A DNA stretch of 11,779 nt from Dehalococcoidia bacterium UBA1152 (GTDB lineage: Bacteria; Chloroflexota; Dehalococcoidia; Lucifugimonadales; UBA2962), in assembly GCA_002311285.1 (NCBI GenBank), contig DBZU01000041.1, positions 479 through 12,257 on the forward strand, given 5' to 3'. The position numbers were made by a program, and so were the translations under genes. The notes beneath the pieces are model-generated. The model was not told where the DNA came from, ran no database searches, and saw only the letters and a list, made by a program, of their open reading frames with translations. Shown in pieces: positions 1 through 5,772 of the stretch; position 1 is the stretch's first letter, and every line of letters starts with the position of its first letter.

Positions 1-51
1 GTCTCCATTCCATTTAGTTTTTCAATCACTGCCGCTTTGTCTAAATCCTCA
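1..51. repeat. 51-bp exact direct repeat, copy A (in paralogue 1)
   Basis: Bases 1-51 are identical to bases 1370-1420, and identity stops at once after both copies (52 is a, 1421 is g). The repeat encodes the same stretch, LDKAAVIEKLNGMET, in both oxidoreductase paralogues. The next longest identical run I found between the two genes is only about 26 bases. Confidence 0.95.
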
Positions 52-551
52 ACCGTGTGTCCCAAGTTCCGAAATAATTCCGTTTCTCTCGCAGCATGTT
101 GATATCCATCTTCTGTGGCATAAAGAAACAAAGTTCCTGTCTTTTCTAACAAAAAACCTAAATCCCCCATATCATCAAAGGAGTTATAAAGTTCGATGCT
201 TTTTTTGGTCAGGGCACGCAATGCCCTTCCGCCATAGAGCTGGTGTTCTTCCGTGCAGGCAGCTCGAAATTGCCACAACCACTTCCACAAGGCCAAACTG
301 ATCCTGGGTTTTATGTAGAAAGGACTGCGTGGATCAAACATCCATCGTAACCCTTGAGAAATTATTCCTGGAGAAGATAAAGGAAGATTACGGCTTGGCG
401 AGATAAGTCCAGAATTACCCCATGATGAACCCATGCATACATCGTCTTTATCTAATAACGTAACTTGACGGCCTCGCTTCGATAAAAAGTACGCAGTATT
501 AACTCCAATAGAGCCTGCCCCAATAACAACAACATCAGTTTTAGTGTTCAT
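1..551 (-). CDS. DadA-like FAD-dependent amino-acid oxidoreductase, paralogue 1 (3'-truncated by window edge)
   Basis: N-terminal 183 codons of a DAO-superfamily flavoprotein, read from ATG at 551-549; the remainder lies beyond position 1. The start MNTKTDVVVIGAGSIGVN is a Rossmann FAD-binding segment with GxGxxG at residues 11-16, and an acidic residue ends the second strand in VTLLDKDD. GSSWGNSGLISPS follows, as in D-amino-acid dehydrogenase (DadA) relatives, where members oxidise the alpha carbon of an amino acid and pass electrons from FAD to the respiratory chain or oxygen. By eye it is about 70% identical to the complete gene at 664-1920, so the pair is a tandem duplication. Differences concentrate around residues 104-117 and 145-167. 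The ribosome site is weak: AAGAGA lies 13 bases upstream of the ATG. Substrate is not determinable, and glycine oxidase or hydroxyproline-dehydrogenase-like activity is possible. Confidence 0.88.
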   Translation of the reverse strand, partial: MNTKTDVVVIGAGSIGVNTAYFLSKRGRQVTLLDKDDVCMGSSWGNSGLISPSRNLPLSSPGIISQGLRWMFDPRSPFYIKPRISLALWKWLWQFRAACTEEHQLYGGRALRALTKKSIELYNSFDDMGDLGFLLEKTGTLFLYATEDGYQHAARETELFRNLGHTVEDLDKAAVIEKLNGME

Positions 552-663
552 TTGTTATTACACATCTCTTTATTACCTTATGATTAGTGTTAACCGAGTT
601 AGCTGAATTATTTTAATAATAAACATCGTCCGCTTCAGTGAGTGCCCAGAAAAGTGTGGGGAA

Positions 664-1920
664 TTAATTAAACCGATTAGGGTCAAACATCGTAGTATCC
701 ATATATTTTCGCTCGCCTGAAATCTCTTGTGCCACCAATAGTCCCGTTCCCGGACCCATTGAAATACCCATCATTGCATGCCCGGCCGCGATTATAAGAT
801 TATCAAAGACTTTTGAACGCCCCAAAAGAGGTAATCCATCAGGAGTAGTAGGCCTAAGTCCCGCCCATGTCTTAATAACGGGAAGTGCATCAAAGTTAAT
901 TGCCGGTAACAAATATTTAGCAGCCTGCAAAAGTGCATGTACCCTTTTTTTGTTAATTGACAAGTCCAGGCCCGCCAGCTCCAAGGTTCCTCCAACACGC
1001 AACATCGTTCCCATTGGAGTTACAGCCGCTTTGGCTTCAGCAAGCATAACTGGGATATTAAGAGAGTGCACAGGCTTTTTATAGCTGACACTATAGCCCT
1101 TAGCTGCCTGTATTGGCAGATCCAACCCTAAACTATGCGCTATGCCAGGTGACCAAGATCCTGCGGCTAATACAACTTCGTCAGCGCTGACAACACCGCG
1201 ATCAGTTTCAACTCCAACAACTTTTCGACCAATTCGTTTAAAACCTTTTACTTCAGTCTGGGTTTTTATCTCAACACCTTTATCTCGAATCTTTCGGGCC
1301 AGTCCTGTCACAAAATCAGCTGGATCTAAATGCCCATCTCCCGCAAAATATGTACCCGCGATTGCCGGCGTCTCCATTCCATTTAGTTTTTCAATCACTG
1401 CCGCTTTGTCTAAATCCTCAGATTGAACGCCAATTTTTCGAAGCAAATCAGCTTCTTTTACACCATGTTCATAACCATTTTTGGTGGCATAGAGGCAGAT
1501 AATCCCTTTCCTTTCAAAGCAAAATCCGAAATCACCCATGTCATCGAACAAACTATAAAGCTCCATACTCTTGTCACTAATCTCGCGTAACACCATCGCT
1601 CCTTCACGCTGGTGTTCTTCAGTGCACGCGGAACGAAATTGCCACAACCACTTCCACAAAGCCAAGCTGGGCCTAGGTTTAATATAGAAAGGACTCTGAG
1701 GGTTAAACATCCATCGAATTCCTTGAGAAATTACCCCGGGGGAAGCTAAAGGCAAACTATGGCTCGGTACAATAAGGCCTGCATTGCCCCATGAAGAGCC
1801 CGCACATACATCATCTTTGTCTAATAAAGTGACGTGATAGCCCTGTTCAGCAAGAAAGTAAGCACTATTCACCCCTATAGAGCCTGCTCCGATAACAACT
1901 ACATCGGTTTTGGAAGTCAT
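664..1920 (-). CDS. DadA-like FAD-dependent amino-acid oxidoreductase, paralogue 2
   Basis: A full-length (418 aa) DAO-superfamily flavoenzyme, close to the roughly 430 aa of bacterial DadA. The Rossmann motif GAGSIG is at residues 11-16 with an acidic residue at 34 (LLDKDD) for the FAD ribose. GSSWGNAGLIVPS (41-53) corresponds to the DadA segment lining the flavin. The C-terminus carries WAGLRPTTPDGLPLLG and AAGHAMMGISMGPGTG, the conserved second FAD/substrate region. The family oxidises amino acids (classically D-amino acids) to keto acids plus ammonia; the specific substrate cannot be read here. There is no signal peptide, so it is cytoplasmic or peripheral to the membrane. ATG at 1920-1918 is preceded by AAGGA (1933-1937, minus strand) with a long 12-base spacer. 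It begins 18 bp after the lipoprotein gene stops, so they are probably co-transcribed. A diverged copy follows 112 bp downstream. Confidence 0.92.
   Translation of the reverse strand: MTSKTDVVVIGAGSIGVNSAYFLAEQGYHVTLLDKDDVCAGSSWGNAGLIVPSHSLPLASPGVISQGIRWMFNPQSPFYIKPRPSLALWKWLWQFRSACTEEHQREGAMVLREISDKSMELYSLFDDMGDFGFCFERKGIICLYATKNGYEHGVKEADLLRKIGVQSEDLDKAAVIEKLNGMETPAIAGTYFAGDGHLDPADFVTGLARKIRDKGVEIKTQTEVKGFKRIGRKVVGVETDRGVVSADEVVLAAGSWSPGIAHSLGLDLPIQAAKGYSVSYKKPVHSLNIPVMLAEAKAAVTPMGTMLRVGGTLELAGLDLSINKKRVHALLQAAKYLLPAINFDALPVIKTWAGLRPTTPDGLPLLGRSKVFDNLIIAAGHAMMGISMGPGTGLLVAQEISGERKYMDTTMFDPNRFN
1370..1420. repeat. 51-bp exact direct repeat, copy B (in paralogue 2)
   Basis: This is identical base for base to positions 1-51, at an offset of 1369. 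It lies inside the second DadA-like gene at the homologous codons. The flanks are diverged to the usual level of the two paralogues. Confidence 0.95.
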
Positions 1921-1938
1921 TGTTTCAGCAGGTCCTTA

Positions 1939-3612
1939 TTATCGAAGTAAACTGGATAAAAATACTACTACAGTAACTTTAGAATCTTCTGCAGCGGTTA
2001 CAGGGTCAGGTTCTAATGATAGTAATCCTACGGAGTATTTACCAAATTTTTTATACGTTGGATCTATTTGGCCACTCTCTAAAGTCATATCAGCGCCTCC
2101 TAGAGGTCCGCTTGGTACAAATAATTCTAACCTGACTGTAGCCACACCACCCGTTGCGCGATTGTCCTCAATAAATTCAGCGTACTGCACAATTATCCCG
2201 TTGATCCCTGTAGGGCTATTCATCTTCTGACCCAAGCCCATCCTCACTGGAACCTCCGTATGTACATGAAAGTTGGAACTACCATCATGGTCAATAGTCG
2301 CCTTAAACTCCAAATCTACTGTGGTAAGGACGTCAGGGGTAGGCGTTGGTACTGGAGTAGGCGAAGGTATAGGAGTTGCTTCTGCAGCAGCCGATGCGTC
2401 AACAGATAAAATAGTTGCTTCTATTTCCTCACCTATGTCTAAGCTAAATACTTCTGTAGCTGCAAGAACTCCATCAAGAGCTTGACCACCAATTATCAGT
2501 ACTCTTCCATCTTTTAATAAAGCCGAATTAAATCTATATCTTCCCATCAACATATCTCCAACAATGGCCCAGATGTTTGTGTTTGGATCGTATATTTCAA
2601 GCGTATCTCTACTGCCTGTGCCACCGGCGACTATTACCCTACCATCAGGTAAAAGTTCCGCTATATGTTCTGCTCGCGGAATGTTTAGATCAGATTTTGA
2701 ACCCCAGGTATTATTAGATGGATCATAGATTTCCGCAGTCATTCTTTTTCCTCTTCCACCCACCACTAAAACTCTGCCATCTTTTAATAATGTGGCTGTA
2801 TGTTGTGCCCTACTTACGCTCATCTCCCCTGCTGAACCCCACAGTCCACTCGTAGGATCAAAGATTTCCGCAGTCTTAATCCATGGGCCGTCAGGCTTTC
2901 CTCCGCCTGCAACTAAAACTCTTCCGTCACTTAGTAATGTTGCCGTATGCCAAATTCTTTTTTCAGACATCGGGTCAATTTCCACCCAGCCATTGGTCAC
3001 AGGATCATATATTTCTACAGTAGTTAAGGGCGCATAGGTATCATTTGCACCACCAATTATCATGACTCTGCCATCACCAAGAGTTATCATTGGCATGGTT
3101 TCATGAGCATCATTCATTGGTAAAGTTGGCGTCCATATGCCTGTTTCGGGATCCCATATTTCAGCTGTGTTCACAGCTTTATTATCAATACCTCTGCCGC
3201 CCGCCACCATGACGCGCCCATCAGATAATTTAGCTAAGGCATTTTGAAATCTCGCATCCGTCATAGCTTCAGTCCACTCCCAAACATTAGAATTAGGATT
3301 GTATACCTCAGCTGTATCCGCAGCACCTGCAGCCCATTTCGGACTTTTACCTCCAGCTACTAACACTCTTCCATCATCCAACAACACTGCCGGAAACCAG
3401 GCACGTTGTTCTCCCATATCTCCTACAGGCTGAGATGTTCCTGTAGTAGCGGCTACTTCTTTTTCTGTGCCCGCAGATGGATCAAAGCGATTTTCTTCCG
3501 AAACAGCTTCTGGCTGAGATTCGGTCTTTACACCACTCGAGTCGCCTCCACCGCCACATGACAGTGTTATTAAAAGAACCACAAAATAAATACTGATAGA
3601 AAGGATTTTCAT
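1939..3612 (-). CDS. Seven-blade Kelch-repeat lipoprotein with Pro-Thr linker and C-terminal beta-rich domain
   Basis: A predicted exported lipoprotein of 557 aa. The N-terminus is a basic Lys, a hydrophobic stretch and then LLITLSC followed by GGGG. Cys19 is the likely lipidated residue, although Thr at -3 makes the lipobox imperfect. A low-complexity spacer leads to seven Kelch-type repeats (about residues 70-395). Each contains DGRV(L/M/I)(V/I)xGG, then TxEIYDPxxNxW, spaced 45-51 residues; DGR occurs at about 80, 131, 180, 229, 278, 323 and 368. Seven blades are enough for one closed propeller. A TPIPSPTPVPTPTPD linker (about 413-427) joins a final domain of about 130 residues that I do not recognise. 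The propeller probably binds a ligand or protein outside the membrane; no catalytic residues are evident. I chose ATG at 3612, which has GTGAG six bases before it, over TTG at 3618, six bases upstream. The downstream neighbour is the oxidoreductase at 664-1920. Confidence 0.88.
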   Translation of the reverse strand: MKILSISIYFVVLLITLSCGGGGDSSGVKTESQPEAVSEENRFDPSAGTEKEVAATTGTSQPVGDMGEQRAWFPAVLLDDGRVLVAGGKSPKWAAGAADTAEVYNPNSNVWEWTEAMTDARFQNALAKLSDGRVMVAGGRGIDNKAVNTAEIWDPETGIWTPTLPMNDAHETMPMITLGDGRVMIIGGANDTYAPLTTVEIYDPVTNGWVEIDPMSEKRIWHTATLLSDGRVLVAGGGKPDGPWIKTAEIFDPTSGLWGSAGEMSVSRAQHTATLLKDGRVLVVGGRGKRMTAEIYDPSNNTWGSKSDLNIPRAEHIAELLPDGRVIVAGGTGSRDTLEIYDPNTNIWAIVGDMLMGRYRFNSALLKDGRVLIIGGQALDGVLAATEVFSLDIGEEIEATILSVDASAAAEATPIPSPTPVPTPTPDVLTTVDLEFKATIDHDGSSNFHVHTEVPVRMGLGQKMNSPTGINGIIVQYAEFIEDNRATGGVATVRLELFVPSGPLGGADMTLESGQIDPTYKKFGKYSVGLLSLEPDPVTAAEDSKVTVVVFLSSLLR

Positions 3613-3628
3613 AGACAACTCACATATA

Positions 3629-3680
3629 GGTTAATTTATATATTATAAGGTTAAATATATTATAAGGTTAAATATATTAT
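3629..3680. repeat. Tandem 17-bp AT-rich repeats before the lipoprotein gene
   Basis: There are nearly three head-to-tail copies of GGTTAAATATATTATAA: 3629-3648 (a 20-base variant), 3649-3665 (exact) and 3666-3680 (lacking its last two bases). The array starts 17 bp upstream of the lipoprotein ATG. On the coding (minus) strand it places TATAAT at 3664-3659 and again at 3647-3642, exactly 17 bp apart. It therefore probably overlaps the promoter, although no good -35 box sits at standard spacing; TTGAAT (3684-3679) is only 14 bp from the upstream TATAAT. Confidence 0.75.
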
Positions 3681-3799
3681 TCAAGCGTATTGTCAGAAGG
3701 CTTTATTAAGCAGCATTACGTTACTAGTAAACTCTGACACAGCCATAATTACTATCAAGCGAACTTACTTGATGTAAATATCGAATATATTACGTTTTA

Positions 3800-4120
3800 T
3801 TAACTGCCAGCAGGTCTATAGTCGACTACAATTTTGCCGGCTTTATCAATTTCCTCTGCGGTAATTAGGGGAGTAATACTTAAAGCGACTACTCCACTAG
3901 CGTTAACAGCTAGCGACATTGCAGTCGCGGTTGTAGTATCGGGCATATCACAAAATCCAATGACGTCGTCTTCACCGAAAGCAAAATATGCTGCTTCTAG
4001 AGTGCAACCATGATCCGCAAACAATTTTGATATGTACTTCAGCCTCGAAGATCCACCTTCCTTTAAAAGACCCCTCACTCCTTCAGGACCATACTTTCCT
4101 TTAAACATATACTTTGCCAT
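3800..4120 (-). CDS. GYD domain protein
   Basis: A small 106-aa protein matching the GYD family in length and pattern. It opens with MAKYMFKGKYGPEGVRGLLKE. GGSSR follows, then LEAAYFAFGEDDVIGFCD in the position of the family's Gly-Tyr-Asp signature (here Gly-Glu-Asp). It continues with MPDTTTATAMSLAVNASG, and near the end ITPLITAEEID and YRPAG. These proteins have a ferredoxin-like alpha/beta fold, probably form oligomers, and have no established biochemical role. There is no signal peptide or membrane segment, so it is probably cytosolic. The start is well fixed by a strong Shine-Dalgarno. It is divergent from the MFS transporter at 4265 and is followed by 187 bp of non-coding DNA before the lipoprotein ATG, so it is probably its own transcription unit. 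Confidence 0.88.
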   Translation of the reverse strand: MAKYMFKGKYGPEGVRGLLKEGGSSRLKYISKLFADHGCTLEAAYFAFGEDDVIGFCDMPDTTTATAMSLAVNASGVVALSITPLITAEEIDKAGKIVVDYRPAGS

Positions 4121-4128
4121 TTGATAAT

Positions 4129-4134
4129 CTCCTC
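4129..4134 (-). promoter_or_regulatory. Strong ribosome binding site of the GYD gene
   Basis: On the minus strand AAAGAGGAGA, with core GAGGAG at 4134-4129, sits eight bases before the ATG at 4120. It is the best Shine-Dalgarno in the window, suggesting efficient translation of the small protein. Confidence 0.8.
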
Positions 4135-4163
4135 TTTAAATTAAATTTATGAAAACGAATTCT

Positions 4164-4193
4164 ATTCTAAATCATTTTCTTTAATCGATTCAA
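4164..4193 (-). promoter_or_regulatory. Candidate sigma-70-type promoter of the GYD gene
   Basis: On the minus strand TTGAAT (4193-4188) and TAGAAT (4169-4164) are separated by 18 bp. They match the -35 and -10 consensus at 4/6 and 5/6 positions. Transcription would start near 4157, leaving a leader of about 37 bases that includes the Shine-Dalgarno. AT-rich DNA produces such matches by chance, so this is a candidate only. Confidence 0.4.
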
Positions 4194-4218
4194 AATAATC
4201 TGTTTATAGGAATTTTTT

Positions 4219-4260
4219 ATGAAAAAAGAATTTACTTATCAGCATATTAATGTAATCTAG
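4219..4260 (+). CDS. Putative 13-residue leader peptide upstream of the MFS transporter
   Basis: ATG at 4219 opens a 13-codon frame, MKKEFTYQHINVI, ending in TAG at 4258-4260. AGGAA (4208-4212) precedes it by six bases, a much better ribosome site than anything before the transporter's own ATG at 4265, which has no visible Shine-Dalgarno. The stop is four bases from that ATG, close enough for terminating ribosomes to re-initiate. It may be a translational-coupling or leader peptide. Chance is also possible because the ORF is so short. No run of one amino acid typical of attenuators is present. Confidence 0.3.
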   Translation: MKKEFTYQHINVI

Positions 4261-4264
4261 CACA

Positions 4265-5533
4265 ATGCCCTCCAACAGTGTCGATAGTGTCTTTAGCAAA
4301 ATAGCTTCAAAGACATTACATCTCAAAAATAAAAATCTAAGTTTCTTATATTGGATCACTTTTGGGCATGTAGTAATGCATTGGTACCAGAATTTATTTC
4401 CTTTAATTCTTCCGTATTTTAAAAGTGAGTTTGGGCTTTCGGCGGTTCAGTTAGGATCTTTAAATGCAGTTCAAATGGGAATTGGCAGTGGCTTGATGTT
4501 AGTGGCGGGATACTTTGCAGATACAGCCCGACACCGACAGATAATCATGTTAGTTTCTGCTATTTTGCTTTTAGGAATATCTTATTTTGCAATAGGCGTC
4601 CTTCCATCATACGCTTGGACTCTAATCTGGTCTGGCGCCATAGGATTAGCAGTAGCGCTCTGGCATCCTACAGCTATGGGCGGTCTTTCCGTAAAATATC
4701 CCAAAAACCGAGGATTGGCACTAGGGATACATGGAGTAGGCGCCAGCATAGGAGATTCACTAAGTCCAATTGCTCTTGGAGCATTCATAACAATTTTCGC
4801 CTGGCGCACGGTAATGCAGTTTCATCTAATACCAATAATTATTATTTGCTTGGTGATGTGGCGAGTCCTTAACAGAATTGAAATTAACGAACCACACTCG
4901 ACTAAGCAGTCTGGCTACAAGAAAGTGGCGTTTTCTATTTATTGGGCCGATATGAAAAGTTTGATTAGAAATCGACAGTTTTTATCAGTAATGGCATCTA
5001 ATTGTCTAATAAGCGGGGCAAGAGTAGCTGTACTTACATTCCTGCCTATATATCTATTTGATACCTTAGGGTTTTCATCATTAAAAATGGGAATATACCT
5101 GGCATTGTTGTTTGTCATGGGTACTGTCTCGCAACCAATCATGGGAATACTGTCAGACAGGTTCGGTCGAAAAGTAGTCCTTGTTCCAAGTTTCTTAATA
5201 ATGGGAGTACTATACTTATTAATAGTTTCAACCCACAATGATATTTTGCTCGGTATAATAATTACGCTGTTAGGTGCGTTCTTTTACCCAATCCTAAATA
5301 TTGCACAGACTGCAATAATGGATGTTGGAAGCAAAGACGTTCAATCAACCACGATGGGAGTGTCCGGCGCAGTTAGTTTGCCTTTCCTCGTAGGAGCACC
5401 AATTTTGGCAGGGTTGATAGTTGATAGGTATAGCATAGAAATGGCCTTCATATTCGCCGGAATAATAGCTCTAGCTTCAACCGTTATACTACTACCAATC
5501 AAATTTACACCGCCAGTCGATTTTAAGGATTAG
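4265..5533 (+). CDS. MFS transporter, fosmidomycin-resistance (Fsr)-like
   Basis: A 422-aa, roughly 12-helix major facilitator. The cytoplasmic N-terminus of about 26 residues leads into the first helix at LYWITFGHVVMHWYQN. Loop 2-3 carries a motif-A variant, GYFADTARHRQ (82-92), and the second half has the canonical form, GILSDRFGRK (294-303). LWHPTAMGG (132-140), followed by RGLALGIHGVGASIGD, resembles the FHPEA-type segment of Fsr-like exporters, which is the basis for the subgroup call. Substrate is unknown and either export of small organic acids or drugs or uptake is possible. Its ATG has no clear Shine-Dalgarno; a small ORF with a good one ends four bases upstream. It is divergent from the GYD gene. 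The tRNA-Ser lies 21 bp downstream in convergent orientation, with no clear terminator in the gap. Confidence 0.85.
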   Translation: MPSNSVDSVFSKIASKTLHLKNKNLSFLYWITFGHVVMHWYQNLFPLILPYFKSEFGLSAVQLGSLNAVQMGIGSGLMLVAGYFADTARHRQIIMLVSAILLLGISYFAIGVLPSYAWTLIWSGAIGLAVALWHPTAMGGLSVKYPKNRGLALGIHGVGASIGDSLSPIALGAFITIFAWRTVMQFHLIPIIIICLVMWRVLNRIEINEPHSTKQSGYKKVAFSIYWADMKSLIRNRQFLSVMASNCLISGARVAVLTFLPIYLFDTLGFSSLKMGIYLALLFVMGTVSQPIMGILSDRFGRKVVLVPSFLIMGVLYLLIVSTHNDILLGIIITLLGAFFYPILNIAQTAIMDVGSKDVQSTTMGVSGAVSLPFLVGAPILAGLIVDRYSIEMAFIFAGIIALASTVILLPIKFTPPVDFKD

Positions 5534-5554
5534 ATTAAAAACTATGTTGCGATG

Positions 5555-5644
5555 CGGAGAGGGCGGGATTCGAACCCGCGAGCCAGCTTATCACCGGCTA
5601 CTCCCTTAGCAGGGGAGCGCATTCAACCACTCTGCCACCTCTCC
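5555..5644 (-). tRNA. tRNA-Ser(GCT)
   Basis: A class II tRNA of 90 nt on the minus strand. The acceptor stem pairs GGAGAGG (5644-5638) with CCTCTCC (5562-5556). The D arm contains AGTGGTTGAA. The anticodon arm is CTCCC-CTGCTAA-GGGAG with anticodon GCT at plus-strand 5608-5610, reading AGC and AGU. The long variable arm is built on AGCC/GGCT, and the T arm has GGGTTCGAATCCC. The discriminator is G, as usual for serine. CCA is not encoded (G is followed by CAT), so the tail must be added by the CCA-adding enzyme. It is antisense to and between two plus-strand MFS genes. Confidence 0.96.
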
Positions 5645-5711
5645 ATAGTTACATTTTACAGGATACAACTAAACTAAACTTTCCGATAAACGAAAGCTCT
5701 GAAATTTCTCC

Positions 5712-5727
5712 AAAGGAATTAAAAATT
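5712..5727 (+). promoter_or_regulatory. Possible ribosome binding site with an in-frame ATT start for the DHA2 transporter
   Basis: AAAGGA (5712-5717) is followed after seven bases by ATT at 5725, in frame with the transporter at 5773. No ATG, GTG or TTG occurs in that frame between the upstream stop at 5536-5538 and 5773. ATT initiation would add 16 residues before the methionine at 5773, which itself lacks a usable Shine-Dalgarno. This is a suggestion, not a demonstrated start. Confidence 0.3.
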
Positions 5728-5772
5728 CTTACAACACTCAAACCATTATTAACTACATCTCACCATCAGAGA

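Noticed and set aside
1910..2230. 106-codon plus-strand frame spanning the end of the lipoprotein gene and the start of the oxidoreductase gene.
   Set aside because: It overlaps two confident minus-strand genes, and its sequence is the mirror of the lipoprotein C-terminus.
3610..3618. TTG at 3618 as the lipoprotein start.
   Set aside because: ATG at 3612 in the same frame is stronger, is spaced six bases from GTGAG, and still leaves a complete signal peptide.
3629..3680. The 17-bp repeats considered as a CRISPR array.
   Set aside because: Units are directly adjacent with no spacers, the unit is too short and AT-rich, and no cas gene is present.
3754..3773. ATCAAG-8-CTTGAT hairpin considered as a terminator of the GYD gene.
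   Set aside because: The stem is only six weak pairs and no T-run follows on the minus strand, so it does not meet the intrinsic-terminator pattern.
5540..5650. 7-bp inverted repeat AACTATG / CATAGTT flanking the tRNA-Ser gene, considered as an integration scar or processing signal.
   Set aside because: Seven bases in AT-rich DNA is easily chance, there is no direct repeat of the tRNA 3' end, and no integrase or phage gene is near.
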